Shown: positions 1 through 5,118 of the stretch, one piece after another
Layout of the letters: the number at the start of each line of letters is the position of its first letter
How positions within the stretch are numbered: the stretch's first letter is position 1
IMG/VR virus record: IMGVR_UViG_3300025132_000234
Location: 1 to 26,801 of that record
DNA length: 26,801 bases
Source of the DNA: a virus
Reading direction: 5' to 3' (one strand)
Notes under the pieces: generated by a model
What the model saw: the letters and a program-made list of their open reading frames with translations, nothing else
Database searches by the model: none
What the model was told of the DNA's origin: nothing
Translations under genes and position numbers: made by a program

Positions 1-1
1 A

Positions 2-169
2 GATTCAGCAAAAGGAGTAAAAAGAGTAACAGAAATGTATTTAGTAAATGCAAATTCTGTAACCCATGCGGAAGCAATGGTAACAAAAGACTTTGAAGGA
101 GATGGAGTTGACTTTGAAGTTAAAGCAGTATCCAATTCCAAGATTATTAAAGTAATCGAAAACAACTAA
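2..169 (+). CDS. DUF4494-like protein, C-terminal fragment
   Basis: The first 55 readable codons end at TAA (167-169); the start lies before the window. Residues 8-19 of the fragment (RVTEMYLVNANS) followed by THAEA, and the ending with KAVSNSKIIKVIE, resemble the DUF4494 family, short proteins with a (K)VTExYLVDAxSxTEAEAR core that I know mostly from Bacteroidota chromosomes and their phages. The function of that family is unknown to me. The match rests on memory of the core motif, so it is moderate. It is followed after 28 bases by the next + strand gene, in the same direction. If correct, it is a hint about the host rather than about function. Confidence 0.6.
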   Translation, partial: DSAKGVKRVTEMYLVNANSVTHAEAMVTKDFEGDGVDFEVKAVSNSKIIKVIENN

Positions 170-199
170 AAATTAAATAATAACTAAAAATTAAAAAAT
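164..199 (+). repeat. 18-bp tandem duplication before the next start codon
   Basis: Bases 164-181 and 182-199 are two adjacent 18-base units that differ at only one position (T178 versus A196). Both begin AACTAAAAATTAAA. The first unit contains the stop codon of the preceding gene and the second runs into the ATG at 198. It reads as a recent slippage duplication that lengthened the gap between the two genes. The A-rich run may also help ribosome binding, because no Shine-Dalgarno sequence is present here. Confidence 0.7.
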
Positions 200-617
200 G
201 GCAAATTCAGTAAAATATCACGTAGGTGATAAAGTAGTAGTCAGAACTAAGTATTATAAATCTGATGAATCAAAGTTACAAGTAGCATTAGTAACAAATA
301 TTAATCCTTCAGGAAAATTAAATAAACGAACATATGATGTTAGGACCGAAGCTGGTTCTGGTATGATACAATTATCAGTTGATGATAAAAAATCAAATCA
401 AACTATTGTATCATCAATTACCGAAGCATGGATAGCTAATGGTGGTACTAACAATATGTTTATTCATAAGAAACATGGTCATACAAGAGCTAATTTTGCA
501 AAAGATATAAAGTTAAGAGCAGATGGTGAAGAAATGGATAGTGATTCAATGGTATTAGGTCATTATGAAAAATATAATAATTTTGTATTTCCAACTCAAG
601 GACCAAGATCGTTTTAA
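198..617 (+). CDS. hypothetical protein, 139 aa
   Basis: I do not recognise this protein. It begins MANSVKYHVGDKVVVRTKYY, a pattern of alternating hydrophobic residues around a GDKVVV segment that suggests a small beta-barrel, and it ends with an aromatic stretch (NNFVFPTQGPRSF). Its middle is rich in Lys, Ser and Asn, with a HKKHGHTR cluster near residues 91-98. No signal peptide or membrane segment is visible. The ATG lies in an A-rich leader without a Shine-Dalgarno sequence. The next gene starts 2 bases after its stop, so the two are probably co-transcribed. The frame is clearly coding (long, + strand, phage-like codon use), but no function can be given. Confidence 0.7.
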   Translation: MANSVKYHVGDKVVVRTKYYKSDESKLQVALVTNINPSGKLNKRTYDVRTEAGSGMIQLSVDDKKSNQTIVSSITEAWIANGGTNNMFIHKKHGHTRANFAKDIKLRADGEEMDSDSMVLGHYEKYNNFVFPTQGPRSF

Positions 618-618
618 T

Positions 619-927
619 ATGAGAGAAGAGATTAAAAAAGCTAGACTTAAAACAAAAGTACTTAAACAATATCCAGATGCAAAAACTGTATTTACAGATA
701 CTGGGATACAAATTATGTCTGGTGATATATTTATTGCTGAAGAGTTTTACTTGCCTGTAACAGATTCTGAAGACCAAGCTTGGGAATATGCAGCATTAGC
801 ATGTAAAACATCTCAACAATTTAATAGAACTCATCCATCAAGAATGAGCCTATCAGATATTGAAAGTAAAATAAATAGGATTAATCGAAGAAGAGGTCCT
901 AGAGGTAAACGTAAAATTAAAAGGTAA
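619..927 (+). CDS. hypothetical protein, 102 aa
   Basis: The reading frame is open from 565, but that start would overlap the preceding gene by 53 bases. The ATG at 619, one base after its TAA, gives the natural start MREEIKKARLKTK. The protein has a charged N-terminal helix, a central segment (VFTDTGIQIMSGDIFIAEEFYLP) that looks like short beta strands, a helix around EDQAWEYAALACKTSQQF, and a very basic tail (RINRRRGPRGKRKIKR) that could bind nucleic acid. I do not recognise a family. It is tightly packed between its neighbours, with 6 bases to the methyltransferase gene that follows. Confidence 0.65.
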   Translation: MREEIKKARLKTKVLKQYPDAKTVFTDTGIQIMSGDIFIAEEFYLPVTDSEDQAWEYAALACKTSQQFNRTHPSRMSLSDIESKINRINRRRGPRGKRKIKR

Positions 928-933
928 TTAATT

Positions 934-1707
934 ATGGCAAATGAAAAAGATCAAGTAATAGATCAAAAAGAAGAACTTGTAGAAGTTCAAGAAACGTCGG
1001 AAGCTACTGAAGTAGTTACTGAACAAAAATCTGAAACACCAGGTGAACAGCCAATGGAACCTGTTGAAGGATATGTAGATGATTTTCCTGTAACAGAAGA
1101 AGCTTTAGGAGATTTGGATAGCAAATATCTTCGCGAAGATCCAATGGTAGTAGGTTATAGAAATTTAGAAGAAATGGAAATTGTTTATGATTTTGTTGCT
1201 TCTAATTTTGATGCAACTCAAGAATCCATTTTAGATGTAGGTTGTGGTAGAGGAGATTTTTTAACTCATATTCAAACAATATATCAATCTGATATTAAAT
1301 ATCATGGTATTGATATGAATAAAGTTTTAATTGGAGTTGCAAAAGAAATGAATCCAACCGCAGCATTTACAGCAACCAATCTATTTAAACTAGACGGTAA
1401 TTATGCATCAGATTGGGTAATTAACATTGGTGGATTATCAATTATGTATGAACCTGTTACAGGTGAATTCAATCAAATGGATGCATTAAATAATACTGTT
1501 GCAAAAATGCTTGAATTAGCAGATACTGGTATTGTAATATCATTACTAAGTGCAAATGCACAAGATGCATATGATGAGCAATATCTAGCATATGATCCAG
1601 TAGAAGTCCTAGACTGGGCATTAAATGAATATGGACAATTAGGAGGAAATGTAAGAATAGATCATAGTATTGCAGATTCCTTATTTACATTAACAATATA
1701 TAAATAA
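934..1707 (+). CDS. SAM-dependent methyltransferase (class I)
   Basis: This 257-residue protein has the Rossmann-fold methyltransferase signature. Motif I is ILDVGCGRGDF at residues 99-109, which binds the methionine part of S-adenosylmethionine. An acidic residue ends the second strand (HGIDMN, Asp127), and the INIGGLSIMYEP segment near 163-174 sits where motif IV-like residues occur. No DPPY- or NPPY-type motif is seen, so an adenine or N4-cytosine DNA methyltransferase is not supported; the substrate may be a small molecule, protein, RNA or sugar. The first 60 residues form an unusual Glu- and Gln-rich, probably disordered extension. The gene sits in a run of small unknown genes and gives no contextual hint of substrate. 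The family assignment is firm and the role is not. Confidence 0.8.
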   Translation: MANEKDQVIDQKEELVEVQETSEATEVVTEQKSETPGEQPMEPVEGYVDDFPVTEEALGDLDSKYLREDPMVVGYRNLEEMEIVYDFVASNFDATQESILDVGCGRGDFLTHIQTIYQSDIKYHGIDMNKVLIGVAKEMNPTAAFTATNLFKLDGNYASDWVINIGGLSIMYEPVTGEFNQMDALNNTVAKMLELADTGIVISLLSANAQDAYDEQYLAYDPVEVLDWALNEYGQLGGNVRIDHSIADSLFTLTIYK

Positions 1708-1713
1708 ACAGAC

Positions 1714-1989
1714 ATGAGTGTAAACTTAACAGCGGCGCATGATAGAAAAAAGACTCGCCACCTTGGAAAATATTGGTCATCAATTGACTTTGAATTAAAA
1801 GAAAGAGTTAATCCAGATGATTTTAAATACGCAAAAATGAAACCTGTAATAGGAGCGTTAGAAATTGGAGGTAAGAAATTTGATATGACATTTTCTGAAC
1901 TTAATCAATTAATGAGAACATGTAGTGCAGCTATGGATCAAGCAGATAAAGCATATCGGTTAGGTAAATGGGGTGTAGCTAGATCGTAA
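1714..1989 (+). CDS. hypothetical protein, 91 aa
   Basis: A small basic protein I do not recognise. It starts MSVNLTAAHDRKKTRHLGKYW, contains a two-strand-like stretch (PVIGALEIGGKKFDMTF, about residues 49-65), and then a predicted helix (SELNQLMRTCSAAMDQADKAYRLG). There is no membrane segment. It begins 6 bases after the methyltransferase gene, and its stop overlaps the next start as TAATG (1987-1991). That suggests translational coupling with the following small gene. Cotranscription with the methyltransferase is likely, but a shared function is not shown. Confidence 0.65.
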   Translation: MSVNLTAAHDRKKTRHLGKYWSSIDFELKERVNPDDFKYAKMKPVIGALEIGGKKFDMTFSELNQLMRTCSAAMDQADKAYRLGKWGVARS

Positions 1990-2225
1990 TGGGATTTCAT
2001 AAACGATATATTGATGACAAACAAGTAATTGACATCTATAGAAATAATGGATGTCAAGCTGTCATTGATTGGTTCTCAAAAGGCGTGGACGCAGTTATAT
2101 TATCAGGGCCATTAGCAAGTGAAGTTAATGATCTAATGAATATTCTAGAACATGATAAGGTACGAGGATGGAATAGAATTTCAGAAACGATATCTAAAGC
2201 TTCCATGAAAAGACAACGAAGTTAA
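1989..2225 (+). CDS. hypothetical protein, 78 aa
   Basis: A small, probably mostly helical protein of unknown family. The ATG shares one base with the preceding TAA, a coupling arrangement repeated elsewhere in the window. Residues 8-32 (DDKQVIDIYRNNGCQAVIDWFSKG) form an amphipathic helix pair, and the C-terminus is basic (KASMKRQRS). No enzymatic motif is visible. It ends a tight cluster. The gap after it (2226-2246) holds one copy of the recurrent promoter-like motif. Confidence 0.6.
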   Translation: MGFHKRYIDDKQVIDIYRNNGCQAVIDWFSKGVDAVILSGPLASEVNDLMNILEHDKVRGWNRISETISKASMKRQRS

Positions 2226-2238
2226 TATTTATATAAAA
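2224..2238 (+). promoter_or_regulatory. late-promoter-like motif, copy 1
   Basis: The sequence AATATTTATATAAAA matches the recurrent motif (C/A)ATATTTATwTwAAA. It overlaps the last two bases of the preceding stop codon and ends 8 bases before the ATG at 2247. It is the least exact of the near-start copies. A role as a late promoter is inferred from recurrence at other gene starts and the presence of a gp55-like sigma gene. Confidence 0.35.
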
Positions 2239-2246
2239 GGGTAGAT

Positions 2247-2441
2247 ATGGCAAAATTTGGAATGTATACAAAAGGTGCTACTGAAAGTCGCCATCATATT
2301 AGTACGGTTGATGTTCAGTCTAAACAAGAAGCGGAAGCATACTTTGCAGGTCGTAAACAAATGACGTTGGCACAATTTCATAACATATTTATTGTCAAAG
2401 AAATTAATAATAATAATTCTAAAAATTTATTACTAGGCTAG
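2247..2441 (+). CDS. hypothetical protein, 64 aa
   Basis: A 64-residue protein with no recognised family. It starts MAKFGMYTKGATESRHHIST and has the pattern VDVQSKQEAEAYFAGRKQM followed by FHNIFIVKEI. A strand, a helix with a QEAEAYFAxRKxM core and a final hydrophobic strand suggest a small alpha/beta fold, of a kind common among tiny phage proteins. A weak GGG-type ribosome site (aaaagggtag) precedes the ATG by a few bases. The final TAG overlaps the GTG of the next gene, so the pair is probably translated together. Confidence 0.6.
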   Translation: MAKFGMYTKGATESRHHISTVDVQSKQEAEAYFAGRKQMTLAQFHNIFIVKEINNNNSKNLLLG

Positions 2442-2911
2442 TGGAAATTGATAGTATACATATTGATGAACAAGATTTTGATATATTTTTAAATCTTAAA
2501 TCTAAAGACAAAGTTGCATTTGTTTCAGATACCGTTTGTTATGGTATTGATGCTGCTATGTCTAAGTTACAAATATTTGAACCAGAAGACGAAATTGAAT
2601 TCGAAGCAGATTTTGATATTGATGATAAGCCTACAAAAAAAGAACAAACAGTAAGTGAATCATTTCAAGATACTGTGTATGAAGAATTGATACATGATAG
2701 GCATAGAATGAATATTCTAATAATTAATAATGCTATTCATATGAATTCTTCAAGCTTATCATGGATAAGAAAAATGGTACTCAAATTATTTATGGATGGA
2801 CATGTTATTATAAAAAATAAACATGCCAAGAAAATACCTGGAATAGACAAATTTCGCTATTATAGGTGTTATGATATTATTGGCCAAGTTCCACCAATTT
2901 GTTTGAGCTAA
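2441..2911 (+). CDS. hypothetical protein, 156 aa, GTG start
   Basis: The start is a GTG that shares its first base with the previous stop codon (TAGTG); the same junction occurs before the gp25 gene at 14146-14150, which supports this start. The N-terminal third is strongly acidic (EPEDEIEFEADFDIDDKP, about residues 46-63). The C-terminal half is basic and hydrophobic (SSSLSWIRKMVLKLFMDGHVIIKNKHAKKIPG). This acidic-to-basic polarity hints at two parts, possibly a regulatory tail plus a nucleic-acid or protein-binding part. No family was recognised. The gene is followed by a 96-base gap with promoter-like and inverted-repeat features. Confidence 0.6.
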   Translation: MEIDSIHIDEQDFDIFLNLKSKDKVAFVSDTVCYGIDAAMSKLQIFEPEDEIEFEADFDIDDKPTKKEQTVSESFQDTVYEELIHDRHRMNILIINNAIHMNSSSLSWIRKMVLKLFMDGHVIIKNKHAKKIPGIDKFRYYRCYDIIGQVPPICLS

Positions 2912-2926
2912 CATATATATATTAAA
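2912..2926 (+). promoter_or_regulatory. late-promoter-like motif, copy 2 (hsp20 upstream)
   Basis: CATATATATATTAAA differs by one base from copies at 4862, 9578 and 13643. It begins right after the stop of the preceding gene and lies 81 bases before the hsp20 ATG, leaving room for a real 5' leader. The distance differs from the other copies, so its role here is less sure. Confidence 0.35.
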
Positions 2927-2942
2927 TAATCGAGTGATACTT

Positions 2943-2953
2943 TGCGGGTCGGT
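2943..2953 (+). repeat. left arm of 11-bp inverted repeat flanking hsp20
   Basis: TGCGGGTCGGT here is the exact reverse complement of ACCGACCCGCA at 3430-3440. The arms sit 54 bases before the hsp20 start and 8 bases after its stop. Both are strikingly GC-rich in an AT-rich genome. They could mark the ends of an imported cassette, or the 5' and 3' untranslated parts of the hsp20 message could pair. Confidence 0.8.
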
Positions 2954-2960
2954 CGGTTAT

Positions 2961-2978
2961 GTTAAAACAATGTTTAAC
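2961..2978 (+). repeat. AT-rich inverted repeat in hsp20 leader
   Basis: GTTAAA and TTTAAC are complementary 6-base arms around a 6-base centre (acaatg). It could be an operator-like site or a weak hairpin in the hsp20 leader. The stem is short and AU-only except for the end pairs, so structure alone is not convincing. Confidence 0.35.
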
Positions 2979-3007
2979 AAAAATAAAATTATTTAAGGAG
3001 ATTTATT

Positions 3008-3421
3008 ATGGGAGAATTAACACTTTTTGGCACATCGCCATTCGACATCCTGTTCAGGGATTTTTACAAATCAGAAGCGGACTTTGCTCCGTTCAATCAA
3101 ATCAGAGTCAATCATCCAGTAGATATATATGAAGCCAAAGGTGGCGTTAATATTGATATTGCATGTGTTGGTTTAACAAAAAAAGATATTGATCTTACTA
3201 TTGAGGGAGATATCCTGCGTGTAGAATACAAAAAAGAAAAAGGTTCTGAAAGCGCAGAATACATTCAAAGAAATATCGCAAAACGATCATTTAACTTTGG
3301 GTGGAGAATTAGTAGAAGGTTTGATTTATCAAAACTAGATGCTAAATTACAAAATGGTTTACTTCATCTGTTTGCCCCGTTAACAGAAGATAACAAACCT
3401 AAAACGGTTACAATTAAGTAG
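3008..3421 (+). CDS. hsp20: Hsp20-family small heat-shock protein
   Basis: This 137-residue protein is an alpha-crystallin-domain chaperone, an ATP-independent holdase that keeps unfolding proteins soluble in the cytoplasm. The domain spans about residues 35-125, from HPVDIYEAKGGVNIDIACVG through LTKKDIDLTIEGDILRVEY, RNIAKRSFNFGWRISRRFDL and LDAKLQNGLLHLFAP; the last piece matches the family's A-x-x-x-N-G-x-L signature. The C-terminus (TVTIK) carries a V-x-I version of the IxI oligomerisation motif. T4-like marine phages are known to carry hsp20. A good ribosome site (aaggag, 2995-3000) precedes the ATG. Its first 100 bases are richer in G and C than the neighbours, and an 11-bp GC-rich inverted repeat brackets the gene, so separate acquisition is plausible. 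Confidence 0.92.
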   Translation: MGELTLFGTSPFDILFRDFYKSEADFAPFNQIRVNHPVDIYEAKGGVNIDIACVGLTKKDIDLTIEGDILRVEYKKEKGSESAEYIQRNIAKRSFNFGWRISRRFDLSKLDAKLQNGLLHLFAPLTEDNKPKTVTIK

Positions 3422-3429
3422 AACAAATC

Positions 3430-3440
3430 ACCGACCCGCA
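3430..3440 (+). repeat. right arm of 11-bp inverted repeat flanking hsp20
   Basis: ACCGACCCGCA pairs perfectly with the left arm at 2943-2953. Seven bases downstream a perfect 10-bp palindrome, GGTTATAACC (3447-3456), follows. CGGTTAT from this region (3446-3452) also recurs in direct orientation beside the left arm (2954-2960). Confidence 0.8.
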
Positions 3441-3446
3441 TTCACC

Positions 3447-3456
3447 GGTTATAACC
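3447..3456 (+). repeat. 10-bp perfect palindrome GGTTATAACC
   Basis: A self-complementary decamer between hsp20 and the next gene. It could be a dimeric-protein binding site or, with the adjacent repeat arm, part of a cassette boundary. It has no loop and no T-run, so it does not look like an intrinsic terminator. Confidence 0.4.
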
Positions 3457-3478
3457 ACCTTTAAAGAACTAATTACAT

Positions 3479-3688
3479 ATGTTACAAGTAGGACATTATA
3501 TAGATTACAATAATAAGAAACTTATCATAAAACGAGCATTCAGATTAAATTCATTAAAACCTAATTTTGATACTAATATTATGAAACAATGGACTATGTC
3601 TGATACATTGTTGAAAAAAGATAATGTGTTATATTGTTGTGAGACTATTCAAGATGCGGAAATTATTTCCGAAGAATCATTAGGATAA
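3479..3688 (+). CDS. hypothetical protein, 69 aa
   Basis: A 69-residue protein of unknown family, beginning MLQVGHYIDYNNKKLIIKRA. Its alternating hydrophobic pattern suggests a mostly beta fold; it has Cys-Cys at residues 53-54 (LYCCETIQDAEII) and an acidic end. No membrane segment or enzyme motif is seen. The ATG follows ctaattacat with no Shine-Dalgarno sequence. It sits between hsp20 and the UV endonuclease gene, and its stop comes 48 bases before my preferred start of the latter. Confidence 0.55.
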   Translation: MLQVGHYIDYNNKKLIIKRAFRLNSLKPNFDTNIMKQWTMSDTLLKKDNVLYCCETIQDAEIISEESLG

Positions 3689-3736
3689 TTGAAAAATTTT
3701 CCTTATATTAATTATAAATTAACTAATAAAAATTGT

Positions 3737-4822
3737 ATGAATAACAAAGTAAGACTAGGTTATGCTTGTGTTAATATGGGCTTAACTAATCGTAAAAAAA
3801 AGCATGGAGGTAAAGTCACTACCTCGAGGACAGCTAGAAAAGCAACTTGGCAATTAGGTTCAGATAATCCTAAAGACTGGGATTATGAATTGATAGGAGA
3901 GCGAGCATTGCTTAATGCAACTGATCTATTACATTATTTGAAATGGAATGAAGAACATGGTATTAGATTATTCCGTGTTGGTTCTGAATTGTTTCCATGG
4001 CATGATCATTATGAATTAAAAGATCTTCCTCAATTACCAGAAATATCTGAACGATTAATGGAGGCAGGTAATTATGCTCGTGCGCATGGTCATAGATTGA
4101 CCACTCATCCAGGTCCATTTCATGTATTAGGTTCACCAACTCAACCAGTAGTAGAAAAATCTATTATAGGTTTAGAACGTCATTCTGAAATGTGGGATCT
4201 TATGGGATATGAACCATCATTTGAAAATAAGATAAATATTCATGTTGGAGGAGCATATGGTGATCATGCAGCTACAGCAAAAAGATGGATTAAAACTTGG
4301 CATCGATTATCTGATAGATTGAAAGCTAGATTAGTTCTTGAAAATGATGATAAACCATCCATGTGGTCAACTCGAATGTTATATGATTATTTCCATAAAG
4401 AAATAGGAATACCGATTACATTTGATTATCATCATCATAGATTCCACCCAGATGAATTAACCGAGCAAGAAGCTTTAGAATTAGCTCGATCGACTTGGCC
4501 AGAAGGAGTTACTCAATGTACTCATTATTCAGAATCAAGACGTAGAGAAAAAGAAGGTAGGTTAAGACAGTTATGTGAAAACAATAACATTAATTTTGAA
4601 GATCTTGATAATGAAGATGATTGGCCAACTTTTTCTAGATTGAAAAAGAAGTGGGCCAAGACTCGTGAAAATGCCCATTCAGATTATATCATTGATGATA
4701 TTAATACATATGGATATGATTTAGATATTGTTGTAGAAGCAAAAGCCAAAGAATTGGCAGTATTGGGATGGAGAAATAAATATAAACAAGAAAAAAGGCC
4801 ACAATTGGCCGAACTTAGTTAA
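3737..4822 (+). CDS. uvsE: UV damage endonuclease (UvdE family)
   Basis: UvdE nicks DNA on the 5' side of pyrimidine dimers and other lesions, starting a repair route independent of UvrABC. The TIM-barrel family motifs appear in order: RLGYACVN at the N-terminus, FRVGSELFPW, THPGPFHVLGSP, NIHVGGAYGDHA, LVLEND, ITFDYHHHRFHP, QCTHYSES, AHSDYI and VEAKAKELAVLG. The His, Glu and Asp residues in these motifs are the family's metal ligands. The frame is open from a TTG at 3689, directly after the previous stop, but I prefer the ATG at 3737 because family members normally begin only a few residues before RLGY. A charged insertion of about 45 residues (RREKEGRLRQLCE...KKWAKTRENA) separates the THYSES and AHSDYI motifs. 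A phage copy would repair UV damage to its own genome in sunlit water. Confidence 0.9.
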   Translation: MNNKVRLGYACVNMGLTNRKKKHGGKVTTSRTARKATWQLGSDNPKDWDYELIGERALLNATDLLHYLKWNEEHGIRLFRVGSELFPWHDHYELKDLPQLPEISERLMEAGNYARAHGHRLTTHPGPFHVLGSPTQPVVEKSIIGLERHSEMWDLMGYEPSFENKINIHVGGAYGDHAATAKRWIKTWHRLSDRLKARLVLENDDKPSMWSTRMLYDYFHKEIGIPITFDYHHHRFHPDELTEQEALELARSTWPEGVTQCTHYSESRRREKEGRLRQLCENNNINFEDLDNEDDWPTFSRLKKKWAKTRENAHSDYIIDDINTYGYDLDIVVEAKAKELAVLGWRNKYKQEKRPQLAELS

Positions 4823-4895
4823 AATATAATATATTATTATTATTAATATTATTAATTATTATATATTTATATTAAATATTTTTAAATATAATTAT
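4819..4895 (+). other. 77-base stretch of only A and T
   Basis: No G or C occurs between G4818 and G4896, immediately after the UV endonuclease gene. The stretch holds short mirrored ATT/AAT runs, a promoter-like motif copy at 4862-4876, and no gene. It would melt very easily, which would suit a promoter region, a terminator-like end of the preceding transcript, or a DNA-unwinding element. I cannot choose among these from sequence alone. Confidence 0.6.
4862..4876 (+). promoter_or_regulatory. late-promoter-like motif, copy 3
   Basis: TATATTTATATTAAA matches the copy at 13643-13657 in 14 of 15 positions. It lies 60 bases before the ATG at 4937 and inside the AT-only stretch, where chance matches are more likely. 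It could drive the gene group from 4937 to 9572. Confidence 0.3.
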
Positions 4896-4936
4896 GCAAA
4901 AGCTAAGTCTAACCACCTAAAAAAAGGAGAAAAGTT

Positions 4937-5116
4937 ATGAGTAATGTAAAAAATGCACCACAAGTTAAGATTCAACTTGATGAAGCGGATAATATGATTG
5001 GTATCTTACAAGATATTATTAGACGTGGAATGAAGATTGATCCTGCAGAAGCACAAAGAAGATTTACTGTTATAAGAGAAAAAATTAAATACGCTCAAGA
5101 TAGCATACAAAACTAA
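4937..5116 (+). CDS. hypothetical protein, 59 aa
   Basis: A short, easily overlooked gene. It has a clear ribosome site (aaaaaggagaaaagtt) before the ATG, and its stop lies 2 bases before the next gene. The protein begins MSNVKNAPQVKIQLDEADNM and is otherwise helical (IGILQDIIRRGMKI, then DPAEAQRRFTVIREKIKYAQDSIQ). This suggests a small helical-hairpin or dimerising protein. No family was recognised. The strong ribosome site, the tight spacing and the composition argue that it is real. Confidence 0.75.
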   Translation: MSNVKNAPQVKIQLDEADNMIGILQDIIRRGMKIDPAEAQRRFTVIREKIKYAQDSIQN

Positions 5117-5118
5117 TT

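Noticed and set aside
565-618. Longer start for the 102-residue gene
   Set aside because: It would overlap the preceding gene by 53 bases, while an ATG sits one base after that gene's stop, as at other junctions here.
2384-2392. Extra CATATTTAT copy as a promoter for the GTG gene at 2441
   Set aside because: It is inside a coding region, lacks the downstream TTAAA part and is likely a chance match in AT-rich sequence.
2927-2950. Bacteroidota-type promoter (TAnnTTTG) before hsp20
   Set aside because: The sequence atactttg has only the TTTG part; the TA is displaced by one base and I see no matching -33 element.
2961-3000. RNA thermometer in the hsp20 leader, as found before many small heat-shock genes
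   Set aside because: Two short AU hairpins exist (2961-2978 and 2981-2994), but neither covers the aaggag ribosome site and no complementary CUCC segment is present in the leader.
3689-3736. TTG start for the UV endonuclease gene
   Set aside because: Possible, since it abuts the previous stop, but it has no ribosome site and adds 16 residues before the usual family beginning; the ATG at 3737 fits better.
4819-4895. Intrinsic terminator in the AT-only stretch
   Set aside because: There is no GC-containing stem; mirrored ATT/AAT runs alone do not make a convincing terminator.
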